Origin: Salminus brasiliensis
Lineage: Eukaryota > Chordata > Actinopteri > Characiformes > Bryconidae
Direction of reading: 5' to 3'
Assembly (NCBI RefSeq): GCF_030463535.1
Contig: NC_132888.1
Coordinates: forward strand, 3,776,480 to 3,840,479
Length of the DNA: 64,000 nt
Shown here: in pieces, positions 55,253 through 64,000 of the stretch
Position numbering within the stretch: the first letter of the stretch is position 1
Layout of the letters: each line of letters opens with the position of its first letter
Notes under the pieces: model-generated
The model's database searches: none
What the model was told of the DNA's origin: nothing
What the model saw: the letters and a program-made list of their open reading frames with translations, nothing else
Program-made: the position numbers and the translations under genes

Positions 55253-55364
55253 TTACAGTACAGAGAGGACAAACTCTTGGTAGAGCTTCAAGGACCCAAC
55301 TTCATCAAACTCCCTTTTGAGTTCCTCTGAAGATAAAGAGTCTTTAACTTCAAAAGTTGATATC
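55253..55364 (-). CDS. rwdd3: rwdd3 exon 4 (C-terminus)
   Basis: 112 nt, with acceptor TATTTCAG. Encodes [20 protein letters not shown], then [17 protein letters not shown] and stop TAA. The pattern agrees with the human ending (FEVKEY ... LQKEF ... LFSEFVLALVK). The intron before it is only 150 nt. Confidence 0.9.
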
Positions 55365-56492
55365 CTGAAATAAAGAGGAAATGAACGAGAAGAACAAGGA
55401 GACATTAAAGAGAGAGAGAGAGAGAGAGAGAGACATATGGAGTGACAGGCTAAATATGAAAAATGAGGTGAATGTTTTTAAGCTGTGTAGAAACACAGGA
55501 TGGACAGCTCTTACCTCCTGAAATTGTCTGAAAGAGGAATTTCACACAAGACGCTCATCATCTTCTCTTTGCATCGTTTCCCTGATGAGTCAACGTCAAC
55601 TTTCACTGTCCTCTGGAGGTGGATATACTCCTGTAGAGCAAAAACAGCCACGTCATTAAAAACACCTCCTTGTTTCTACACTGATAGTTTATGCTATCAG
55701 CTCTACTGACTATACAGCAGCACTGTGTAGTTCTCCAAGCCCAGACTGTCACCATCTGATCCTCTGTAGACTCTGTTATCAGCCTCCTTTCACCCTGTTT
55801 GTTCATCAATGCTCATGACCCCACAGCCTGACCACCACAGAGCAGACTGTAGTATTGTTTGGGTGGTGGGTCAGCATTCTCAGCACTGCAGTGACACTGA
55901 CTGACCTGGTGGTGGAGAGTGTGCTGGTGTTAGTGTTGTGCTCATGGTGCAAACAGATCAGACACAACACCGCCTCTTTTGTATTTATTTATTTATTTTT
56001 AATTCTTGTGTAGTTTTATGTAATGAAATAAATAATTGGGATTTTTATGTTTATTGTATTAAAACTATAATATTTTTCAACCTCTCTTAATCTATTAAAC
56101 GCTTAAAAACAAGACAATAAGATCTTTGATCACCATGAAGTAGTAATAAATGTATTAATTACATTTTATAAATGATGTATACAGTAGTCAGCAAATCAGC
56201 AAAGCTCAAAGGAGTAATTTGTTAAAAAATTCATTAATTTTATTATTATAATTTTTTTTTACCTGAAATAAAGTTGATTCATCGAGATGGGTTTAGTTTT
56301 GCAGTGAAGCTTTGAGGCTCCACGACCAATTCTACACATTAACCGTAAATACATAAATACAATAATGGATGTATTTTTTTTTATTGAAAGTTAAGAAAAA
56401 CAATTTAGTCATTTTGGAGCTTTTCTATTGGTCCATTTATCATGAAATACAGTCAAAATATAAAAAATAGATTAACATTTTATATACCGTGC

Positions 56493-56546
<54 letters not shown>

Positions 56547-56559
56547 GCACTGTATATTT

Positions 56560-56614
<55 letters not shown>

Positions 56615-58917
56615 TACATTATATATATAATATGAGACCACTTAATGCTTTTTCTTACATTTGCATCCCTCAAACAGAGCTGAGTTCTGCTGAATCTGCA
56701 GACTATGACTGGCATAAAGTCCCAACAGCAATGTGAAAGACTAGTGGAGAGCCGGCCGAGACATGAGAGCTGTTATTCCACTATTCCACGAGGTTATTTC
56801 ACTATAGTGATTTCTGAATGCTCTCAAAGTTCAGATATTAGGACTGTGTTTAAATCTGAATAATCATTTCTTTACATTATAATTATTATAATTATTTCTT
56901 TGCATTACTTGAGCAGCTGTCTTTGAGCAGTCATAGAATACAACAGTATTCTATGATTAATTCTGATTAATCACAGGTTATAATGCTAGCTAGCACGTCT
57001 GTAAATATTTGCTAACACCAGTGTGAATGTGTACTGTACCTTAATGCTCTTCCTTTCTCCCTGCAGCAGAATCAGAATAGCCTTCCCCATGAAGAGCCTT
57101 CCAGTCAGACCCAACTCAGACGCCCACTTTTCAATCAGTCTGATGTATTTAGCTTTGGACCTCATGTGATCTAAATGAAGCAGTGCTGTCCACAGTCCCT
57201 CCGCTGACCCATCTGCTGTGCTCTGGGCCTCGAGGCTGTTGGGTGCTGATGTTGTTAGAAGGTCAGAGAAGTTCTGCTGGAGCCACAGGACCAGCTCGTG
57301 GACCATGGGCCTGGCCTGAAGGATGCGTGCTTTACTGAGTAACCCTTCCCTCAGCTCCTGGCACTGTTTCCTGGACAGCTCGCTGGAGCTGACGCTCACG
57401 TCCGGAGGAGCGTGCGGGTATTCAGGGGGGAGCTGGAAGAGCAGGCTCAGAGGGGTTTTCTTCTCCTCGGTTTCCATCACGGTGTGGATGCGATAAACAA
57501 GGCCTGTTTCAGCTGCACAGAGAACGGGAGCAGCGTTAATATTAATACAGTACAAAAGTATTGGGACACCTGTTCATTCAGTGCTTCTTCTGAAATCCTG
57601 TTGATCCTGCTTTTGCTGGAGTAACCACCCTACCTTATCCCAAAGGTACTGGATGGAGCATCACAGTTCTTCCACTGCTCCACAGCTCAACGCTGGGGGG
57701 CTTTATACCCCCTATAGCCCACACCTGGCATTAGGCAACATGGTGCCAATAGGGTCATGTTCATAATCTGCTCCAGAGAGTCCTATTCTACTGGCAGTAC
57801 TTCTGTACAGGGACTAGACAAGCTGTGTGTGTGTGCACACATCTGACATCTGTGTCAGCAGCAATGGGTGCAATTTAAAGTAGCTGAATGCATTCATTAG
57901 AAGGGGTGGCCACAAATATGTGGACATTTGTCCGTTCCACCTTAAATGGTGCAGCGGTTACATTCGGGCCCCTCGGGCGCCTCTTCTCCTTCTTAATATT
58001 ATATTGATTATTAAAGATGGATTAAAGATGGAATAAATATTGTAATGAAAAAGTGTTTCTAGTTCAGTGTTGTAGCTTGGAGTTGTTATAATATTAATAT
58101 TAATTAATAAAACATTCAATATTATTTTACACATTTTAATGTTTATATAAACACACTTTAAATATAAAAACATAAATTTTAAACAATACATTTGAATTAT
58201 TATCATGAATAATAATATTATTAATAATAAAGATTAAATTAATCTTGTGATGAAAAAGAAAGTGTTTCTAGTTCAGTGTTGCAGCTTGGAGCTTTTTTAA
58301 TATTAATATTAATTAATTCACATTACAATAATAGTTCACACAAAAACACATTTTAATGTTAATATAAACATATAACTTAAATATTTAATATACACATAAT
58401 AAATAAACAAATGTAATATATTATTATTATTACTATTATTATTAATAAAGGTGAAATGAATTTTGTGATGAAAAGGAAACGTGTTTCTAGTTCAGTGTTG
58501 CAGCTTGGAGCTTTTTTAATATTAATATTAATGAATAATGTATTTTATATGATTTTTAATTTAATATTTCAATACACATTAAATGTTTAAACACTAATTA
58601 AATATTTTAATATAATTTACAGCTCATCAGTATTGTTATTTTACAATATTATTGATATTAATTAATATTAGCATTTAATATTGCTTCATATTTAATATTT
58701 TAATTTACATGTTAATGGCTGGAAATGGATCTACTGTTAGCTCCAGCACCCCAGCTGCCCCTCAGCTGCCCCTTAGCCCCCTAGCCCCCCAGCCCCCTAG
58801 CCCCCCAGCCCCCCAGCCCCCTCTTTTCTTACCGGACTCCTCAACCACCTCAAACTCCTCCTCTCTGCAGTAAATCGCTGACAGAACCGACAGCTCGTCC
58901 ATCGCCTCCTCACACAT
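55253..58917 (-). CDS. rwdd3: RWD domain-containing protein 3 (RSUME), complete, 4 exons
   Basis: RWDD3/RSUME is a small cytoplasmic and nuclear protein. In mammals it binds the SUMO E2 enzyme UBC9 and raises SUMO conjugation (for example of IkappaB and HIF1-alpha). Coding exons on the minus strand are 58917-58833, 57512-57040, 55630-55515 and 55364-55253; all introns are GT-AG, the phases fit, and the sum is 786 nt (261 residues; human is ~267). The N-terminal RWD domain spans about residues 5-110: [20 protein letters not shown], the YPHAPPD motif (the conserved YPxxxP of RWD domains) and [14 protein letters not shown]. The C-terminal part has [48 protein letters not shown] and the ending [10 protein letters not shown]. 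These match my memory of the vertebrate protein along its whole length. The first ATG (58917) gives the same N-terminal length as human, but the sixth codon is also ATG (58902) in a better initiation context (G at -3, G at +4). Confidence 0.95.
55515..55630 (-). CDS. rwdd3: rwdd3 exon 3
   Basis: 116 nt, with acceptor CTCTACAG and donor AG/GTAAGAG. Encodes [18 protein letters not shown] to LSDNFR, matching the conserved C-terminal segment. It ends in phase 2. Confidence 0.92.
55652..55965. mobile_element. DNA transposon fragment in rwdd3 intron 2
   Basis: CATTAAAAACACCTCCTTG resembles the 42 bp minisatellite core. The GCACTGCAGTGACACTGACT segment, with GATCAGACACAACAC, is a word pattern I know from a common fish DNA element whose ends read GGCCACTTTATTAG. 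It may represent the parent of the 42 bp minisatellites. Family name not assigned. Confidence 0.45.
56486..56608. repeat. (TA)n(CA)n microsatellites in rwdd3 intron 2
   Basis: TA, CA, TA, then a long TA run. Intron 2 (55631-57039) is otherwise AT-rich with no further exon seen. Confidence 0.93.
57040..57512 (-). CDS. rwdd3: rwdd3 exon 2 (most of the protein)
   Basis: 473 nt, with acceptor TCTGTGCAG and donor AAG/GTACAG. It encodes from [12 protein letters not shown] to [10 protein letters not shown], i.e. the rest of the RWD domain, a serine-rich linker ([18 protein letters not shown]) and the conserved [15 protein letters not shown] block. The open frame continues into the intron as QYTFTLV, which is not part of the protein. 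Confidence 0.93.
57545..57927 (+). mobile_element. MITE family A in rwdd3 intron 1
   Basis: ACAAAAGTATTGGGACACCT to CCACAAATATGTGGACATTT in plus orientation, i.e. antisense to rwdd3. A deletion removes the TTGATTGCATTCAGC part. It starts about 30 nt from the 3' splice site of intron 1. Confidence 0.88.
57990..58545. repeat. Three ~215 bp tandem AT-rich repeats in rwdd3 intron 1
   Basis: The word GTGTTTCTAGTTCAGTGTTG followed by AGCTTGGAG recurs at about 58050, 58260 and 58480, each time with a TTAATATTAATATTAA stretch after it and a TTAATAATAAAG-like stretch before it. Reverse-complement copies lie at about 59395 and 59685, beyond exon 1. Confidence 0.8.
58745..58825. repeat. C-rich tract (AGCCCCCC)n in rwdd3 intron 1
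   Basis: CAGCTGCCCCTCAGCTGCCC, then repeated AGCCCCCTAGCCCCCC, right next to the exon 1 donor site. On the transcribed RNA this is G-rich. Confidence 0.88.
58833..58917 (-). CDS. rwdd3: rwdd3 exon 1 (start of RWD domain)
   Basis: Encodes 28 residues beginning [12 protein letters not shown] plus one base. The donor is GTAAGA directly after GAGTCCG. Too short for simple frame searches; identified by fit to the RWD N-terminus and by phase 1 joining to exon 2. Confidence 0.9.
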
Positions 58918-58939
58918 CTGAGCAGAGTCTCAGGATCAG

Positions 58940-59110
58940 TCTGATCATCATTGATCTCTATCTCTGATCAACTTCTCTGATCTTTATCTCTGATCAACTT
59001 CTCTGATCTTCTTCTCTGATCAACTTCTCTGATCTCTATCTCTGATCAACTTCTCTGATCTCTATCTCTGATCAACTTCTCTGATCTTCTTCTCTGATCT
59101 GCTGCGGAGA
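58940..59110. repeat. rwdd3: TCTGATCAACT repeat upstream of rwdd3
   Basis: Irregular units of ~16-33 bp made of TCTGATCAACTTCTCTGATC and variants, 20-190 bp upstream of the start codon. It lies where the 5' untranslated region or core promoter of rwdd3 should be. No TATA box stands out. Confidence 0.8.
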
Positions 59111-59384
59111 AAACACCGTAAACACTGAACACGTGGGTTTGTGATGGTGCTGAGAATTACTCACTCCGAGCTGCAACACGGAGCTAAGATCAGTTCCGGG
59201 CGCCTCTGAAGATCCATCACGGAGTCAAACTAGACTATTATTAATAATATTGATCATCATCATCATCATCATATAAAGAAATAATAAAACAGATGTATGT
59301 GTAAATGTATTGTATAATGTTTTACATGTTTAAATATTTTTTAAAAGCATTAAAATGTGCATTAAAATGCTTTATTAATGTATA

Positions 59385-59417
59385 TTCTTATAACAGCTGC
59401 AACACTGAACTAGAAAC

Positions 59418-59461
<44 letters not shown>

Positions 59462-59504
59462 TTAATACACAAATATCACATTTATTTATTTTGTATATTT
59501 TATT

Positions 59505-59560
<56 letters not shown>

Positions 59561-59730
59561 AAATATGTAAATTGTATCTTTATATAAACATTAAAATGTG
59601 ATTTACCATCATATAAAATGTAAAAAGTATATATAAACATATATATAATATATAGAAATATATATATTATATAAAAAGTTCCATGCTGCAACACTGAACT
59701 AGACACACTTTTTTTCACCACAACATTCAT
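59385..59730. repeat. Inverted partners of the intron 1 repeats, with microsatellites
   Basis: GCTGCAACACTGAACTAGAA at ~59396 and TGCTGCAACACTGAACTAGA at ~59683 are reverse complements of the words in rwdd3 intron 1. Between them lie (AAT)n at 59424-59462 and (CA)n(TA)n at 59506-59554. Confidence 0.78.
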
Positions 59731-59974
59731 TTAACATTTTTAAATATTATTAGTATTATTACTACTACTATTATTATTATTTCATTTTTTTTCTTCTTAT
59801 GTTTCTATATAAACATTACAATGTGTATTTAGATACTATTAAATGCTTAATTAAAATGAATGACATTATTATGAATAATAATAATAATAACAAACCCGAT
59901 GGCACTTCAGGTGGTCCTCACAGTGTTGCTAATGTGCTCTTTGGTGGTTTCTAGAAGTTGCTAAGGTATTTGAG

Positions 59975-60073
59975 GTGTTGACTTAGCAGTTAGAGTAATC
60001 CAGAGTTGTGGGTTCAATTCCCGGCACCTCAGTGATGGCTGCCCAGAGCTCTGGGCATGTGTGCTCACTGTCC

Positions 60074-60119
<46 letters not shown>

Positions 60120-60165
60120 CACTGCATAGACAAGTTAACTGCAGAGGCAGAGATCACTATGGTAT
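59975..60165 (+). mobile_element. tRNA-derived SINE, degraded copy
   Basis: The head has TTAGCAGTTAGAGTAATCC and B box GTGGGTTCAATTCCCGG; the body has ATGGCTGCCCAGAGCTCTGG and an expanded (GT)n at 60077-60118, and the end resembles TAACTGCAGAGG. It belongs with the SINE at 9816 but is much shorter. Flanking sequence has GTTGCTAAGG words. Confidence 0.65.
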
Positions 60166-60169
60166 TTGA

Positions 60170-60975
60170 GGTGGTGGCTAAAGTGTTGTTAGGCCTCTAA
60201 TCTGAAGGCCTCTGTTACTATTTTGAGAACATATAAGGGTTATAAAGCCCCGACATAATTAGTGGTGAAGCCATTCTGAACTCACGGTGTAGCTTCAGAC
60301 ACTGCATGTTGGAACCTGACTTGCTAGAAATCAAGGATTAATACATTACAAATGTCCCAAAAATGAATCTGAAAACTGACTGATAGAACACTGTCCCACA
60401 GACGCACCGTTGGACGAGGAGAGGTTGGGAAATGGGGCAGGTCAAAATGAACAGTGGCTGTTTCAGTTAATAAATACACAGAAATATAAGAGCTGCTCTG
60501 AGAACAATAAAAATAATAAAAATATAGAATATAGAAAACTCAGTTTTTTATATTTTACACAGTCGCACACATTCAGATAATGTTTATGCCTGAATATTTT
60601 AATGCAAATCTACGAGCTGGCCTGGACTGACCCCAAGTAGATAAATGTGGAGTTGGAGCTCCATCTGTAATAATCCAGAATTAACACAGAGAAAGAGAAG
60701 CATGTTACAATATCTTATTAAATCATTACTGTACAGATTATAACTTCTAAATAATCAGCAGTTTATAGAATTGCTTTATAGAATCTCCATTTATTCACAT
60801 CTGTCAGATTCACTCTTTTCTGTAATTAATTAATTAATTAATTAATTAATTAATTAATTAAGCAAGCATTCATGAACAAGAAACTCCATCATCAACAAAA
60901 ACTGCAGAATATGAAGTAAAAAAAAGTCCCAAATTAGTCGTCTAAACATAAACTTCAATAAATCCCAAATTTACA
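60170..60975. other. Intergenic DNA between rwdd3 and hccs
   Basis: AT-rich, with an (ATTA)n run at 60823-60860 and no exon recognised. Confidence 0.5.
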
Positions 60976-60979
60976 TTAG

Positions 60980-61265
60980 CAGTACACTACAGGTGGTTGC
61001 TATGGTGTTGCGAATGTGTTCCTAAGAAGTTGCTATAGTATTGTAGGTGGTGGCTATGGCAGTTGCTACAGGATTACAGGTGGTGGCCATGGCAGTTGCT
61101 TTAGTACTGCAGGAAATTGCTTTGCGTTGCTACCACAATCCAATGTGGTTGCTATGGTATCCCAGGAGGTTATTATGGCACTTTTGAAGGTAATTCAGGC
61201 CGCAGCCAAGTTGATCCAGGTGGTTGCTATGGCATGCGTTATTGGTGTTTCAAGGTGGTTGCTCA
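60980..61265 (+). repeat. GGTTGCTATGG dispersed repeat
   Basis: Irregular GTGGTTGCTATGG and GCAGTTGCT words, the plus-strand form of the GCAACC blocks at 13.8 and 15.3 kb. The 98-codon frame through it is an artefact. Confidence 0.8.
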
Positions 61266-61300
61266 CATTGGACTATTTTAATCTTTATCTGAATAACGCT

Positions 61301-61557
61301 GCTGTCCAATGAAAATAAAATAACAACAAAAAACATGTATCTCCATTTTTTCATATCATCCGTTTTTAGTTTTCTCCATCGTTTGAGCCCTGTAGCTGCT
61401 CTGTACACTGTGTGAATAATTCCTAATGAACGGACCAATAGAAATGCTCCAAACTGATGTGGATCTTTTTCCATTGACTTCCATTGAAAGCTGAGAAGGT
61501 TTTTTCCCTCCTCTGTAAAATTGCTCTTTTAGAGACGCATGTTTTTCATTGGACAGC
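61301..61557. mobile_element. MITE family B, complete
   Basis: Ends GCTGTCCAATGAAAA and TTTTTCATTGGACAGC are inverted, and the interior has GAACGGACCAATAGAAATGC as at 17.5 kb. Confidence 0.8.
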
Positions 61558-61896
61558 GACGATGTCTGAATTCTCCAAAATCACATCAGTCTCACTTCGG
61601 TTTCTCTCTCTCGTGAATAAATTCCACAAACAGTAAAATAATTCAAGCATTAATGAACAAGAAACATCGACCAGACTCACAGAATATGAAGCAGAAGCCT
61701 CAGATTGACCTCAGAGGAAGCAGATCTGTGATCTCACTGAATTCAGATAAACCTCTAAGGCTATAAGAAGGTCATGTGACGCTTGTCGTGGTTTTCCACA
61801 CCTCCCAGCACATCCTGTTAAAGTTACACTGGGTAAAGCAGAGTGCTGAAATGACCCCCCCCAGTCTCAGTCCTCTACACTCTCAGCAGCACTGCT

Positions 61897-62089
61897 TCAG
61901 GAGGAGGTCCATCTCCACCAGGCCACCTTCATGCGATCCCAGACTGCCTCTAAAGAGTCAAACGCTGGACGGACGTCTAGGATGGTGTGATTGGAGCCCT
62001 GGCCTCCATCGTAGTAGTCGATCACATATCTGACTTCTTTTCCACACCGGTCGACTATCCAGTCGTGTCTGTCAAACGGCAGCTCATGC
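61897..62089 (-). CDS. hccs: hccs last coding exon
   Basis: 193 nt, with acceptor TTCTGCAG. Encodes [10 protein letters not shown] to [11 protein letters not shown] and stop TGA at 61899-61897. No polyadenylation signal was confidently picked downstream. Confidence 0.94.
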
Positions 62090-63794
62090 CTGCAGAACAG
62101 TGAAGTTTATTAGATTACATTCAATTATTAATAATATATTATATTATAGAACTATACAGGGACACACAAACATACTGAAGTCACAGACATAGCAGACCTT
62201 TAATAGGCATTAATTGCCAGGTGGTTGCTAACATGTTCCTGGTGGTTGCTAAGTTGTTATGTGGGAGCTCTGGCATTGTGAAAGTATTCTATGTGGTTGC
62301 TAAGGTGTTCCTGGTGGTCAATATATTTTAAATGGTTGCTAAGGTGTTCCTGGTGGTCAATATGATATTTCAGGTGGTTGCTCAGGTGTTTTTCAGTGGG
62401 AGCTCTGGCATTATGAAAGCATTTTATGTGGTTGCTAAGGTGTTCCTGGTGGTTAATATGATATGCCAGGTGGTTAACATGATATTTTAAGTGGTTGCTA
62501 AGGTGTTCCTGGTGGTTAATATAATGTGCCAGGTGGTTAACATGATATTTTAAGTGGTTGCTAAGGTGTTCCTGGTGGTTAATATAATGTGCCAGGTGGT
62601 TAACATGATATTTCAAGTGGTTGCTATGGTGTTCCTGGTGGTTAATATAATGTGCCAGGTGGTTAATATGATATTTCAGGTGGTTGCTCAGGTGTTGTTC
62701 AGTGGAAGCTCTGGTATTATGAAAGTATTTTATGTGGTTGCTATGGTGTTCCTGGTGGTCAATATGATATTTCAGGTGATTGCTCATGTGTTAAATAGGA
62801 GCTCTGGCATTGTGAAGGTATTCTGTTTGGTTGCTAAAGTGTTCATGGTGGTTAATATGATGTGCCAGGTGGTTAATGTGATAGTTCAGGTGGTTGCTCA
62901 GGTGTTGTTAAGAGGGAGCTCTGACATGATGAAAGCATTTTATGTGGTTGCTAAGGTGTTCCTGGTGGTTAATATGATATTTAAGATAGTCAATATTATA
63001 TTTCAGGTGGTCAATATGATAGTTCAGGTGGTTGCTCAGGTGTTGTTAAGTGGGAGCTCTGACATTATGAAAGCATTTTATGTGGTTGCTAAGGTGTTCC
63101 TGGTGGTTAATATGATATTTAAGGTGGTGAATATTATAGTTCAGGTGGTCAATATGATAGTTCAGGTGGTTGCTCAGGTGTTGTTAAGTGGGAGCTCTGA
63201 CATTATGAAAGCATTTTATGTGGTTGCTAAGGTGTTTCTGGTGGTTAACATGATATTTTAAGTGGTTGCTATGGTGTTCCTGATTGTCATCACAAATGAC
63301 ACTCACCCCATCCAGTGACGAAGGCGCGCTCTGGGAGTGAAATCCTTTGCTTTCCCTCCAAACTTCAGAAGCGAAGGTCCACATGGGCAATCCCTGCAGA
63401 AGAGCAGAGTCAGTCAGCAGTGCTCAACGAGCCACTGAGAATGAACGAGAACCTGGTAACTGGGTGTGGGACCAGTGGAAGGCATCAGTCCATCACAGTC
63501 ACCCAGTTCCTGTACTGGGAAACTGGATTACTGAGTCCTTTCTTGGATTTATTAACCAGTCGCCTCCAAGACAAATATTTGGATCTTCTCAAGATCAGCC
63601 ACTGGTCACATTTACTGATAAGCTGAAAGTCATTTATGGAACGCAGCATCAGCTCCACCCAATATGGGACCTACTTTAAATGCAGCGCCTCCCATCTCAA
63701 GATCTCCTTCCATGCCTGTTCGTTGTTCTGGTTGTGGATCTTAATGATGTTGGTCATGTCGTTCTGAGAGATGTCTTGCTCTCTCCAGCGCCAC
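61897..63794 (-). CDS. hccs: Holocytochrome c synthase (heme lyase), last three coding exons
   Basis: HCCS sits in the mitochondrial intermembrane space and attaches heme covalently to the CXXCH motif of apocytochrome c (and c1). The exons seen are 63794-63675, 63393-63307 and 62089-61897, with GT-AG introns and consistent phases (400 nt, 133 codons including the stop). The first contains [16 protein letters not shown], whose histidine corresponds to the heme-binding His154 of human HCCS and whose glutamate corresponds to Glu159. The second has [20 protein letters not shown]. The last has [19 protein letters not shown], including the equivalents of His211 and Arg217, and ends VAWWRWTSS. The loop after YVIDYYDGG is 3 residues shorter than in human. 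N-terminal exons with the CP (heme regulatory) motifs lie beyond the window, so the gene is partial here; paralogue (a or b) cannot be told. Confidence 0.95.
62220..63290 (+). repeat. GGTTGCTAAGGTGTTCC minisatellite in hccs intron
   Basis: Units of ~36-45 bp built from GTGGTTGCTAAGGTGTTCCT and GGTGGTTAATATGATATTT. A higher-order unit of ~125-137 bp is marked by GTGGGAGCTCTGACATTATG. It fills nearly the whole intron between the last two hccs coding exons. Open frames of 235 codons (plus) and 176 codons (minus) are artefacts. Confidence 0.94.
63307..63393 (-). CDS. hccs: hccs penultimate coding exon
   Basis: 87 nt, with acceptor CCTGCAG variant TTCTGCAG and donor GG/GTGAGT. Encodes [18 protein letters not shown] to RLRHWMG. 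Its phases fit both neighbouring exons. Confidence 0.93.
63675..63794 (-). CDS. hccs: hccs exon with the heme-ligand histidine
   Basis: 120 nt, with acceptor CCACCAG and donor AA/GTAGGT. Encodes [20 protein letters not shown] through [11 protein letters not shown]. Starts and ends within codons (one leading base, two trailing). Confidence 0.93.
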
Positions 63795-63892
63795 CTGGTG
63801 GATATTTAAACACAGCGCAGTTTGTTAACCAAGATATCCGCTTCCTCCAGACTGTTAAATCAGATTTATACAAACAAAAGTACTGCTTTTAG

Positions 63893-63930
63893 CTACACTT
63901 CATGGACAAAAGTATTGGGACAGCCCATTC
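63893..63930 (+). mobile_element. MITE family A, 5' end only
   Basis: ACTTCATGGACAAAAGTATT, then GGGACAGCCCATTCTAAA; the copy breaks off after ~35 bp. Confidence 0.65.
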
Positions 63931-64000
63931 TAAACCCACAGGCATTATTAATATGGAGCCGGTCCCCTTTTGCAGCTCTCGGCCCTGACCCCGCTCTGTA

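Noticed and set aside
54569-55320. Frames of 187-227 codons rich in G, E, R and L or S and P, on both strands
   Set aside because: All phases are open because the 12-15 bp G-rich units lack stops; repeat artefact.
62257-63261. 235-codon plus-strand and 176-codon minus-strand frames
   Set aside because: They run through the intronic minisatellite of hccs, with an obvious period.

Overview
The window is nuclear DNA of a bony fish, probably an ostariophysan (perhaps a characiform). The evidence is vertebrate-type split genes with GT-AG introns, fish-type Tc1 transposases, L2/Rex-like LINE 3' ends, tRNA-derived SINEs, many copies of small DNA transposons and abundant CA/TA microsatellites. The order-level placement is inference from repeat style only. 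No bacterial, plasmid or phage features are present.

Layout. About 1-3.9 kb: a decayed LTR retroelement with a gag-like reading frame, lying between two arrays of the same ~72 bp minisatellite in opposite orientation. 4-8.9 kb: unique DNA with microsatellites and MITEs. 9-11.3 kb: a short-unit minisatellite carrying two copies of a tRNA-derived SINE inside a duplicated block. 11.3-18.8 kb: unique DNA, MITEs and two related GCAACC-type repeat blocks. 18.8-21.7 kb: two defective Tc1 elements in opposite orientation between (TA)n tracts. 22.1-24.1 kb: a TTTAGC minisatellite split by a LINE, then an L2-like LINE 3' end. 24.1-46.5 kb: gene-free DNA with several non-repetitive stretches that may be conserved regulatory DNA, a 42 bp minisatellite (28.4-31.6 kb), a ~47 bp minisatellite (32.9-33.5 kb), a hairpin-forming duplication (34.5-35.3 kb), a Tc1-type element holding only a helix-turn-helix fragment (41.3-41.9 kb) and a hAT-type MITE with a target duplication (42.6-42.9 kb). 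46.7-48.4 kb: a ~43 bp minisatellite. 49.8-50.5 kb: the 42 bp minisatellite again, inverted.

Two real genes lie at the right end, both on the minus strand. rwdd3 (RSUME, a SUMO-conjugation enhancer with an RWD domain) is complete in four exons (58917 down to 55253), predicted at 261 residues with every splice site and phase consistent. hccs (holocytochrome c synthase, mitochondrial cytochrome c heme lyase) is represented by its last three coding exons (63794 down to 61897); its 5' exons lie beyond 64000. The genes are about 3 kb apart, in tandem, with no evident functional link.

Most long open frames elsewhere come from tandem repeats whose period is a multiple of three, or are transposon remnants. 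I did not find a convincing new multi-gene system. The best leads are structural: inverted minisatellites around a retroelement, a perfect 42 nt hairpin inside a Tc1 copy, a transposon-derived minisatellite in both orientations, and transposon and G-rich repeat DNA forming the 3' end of rwdd3.
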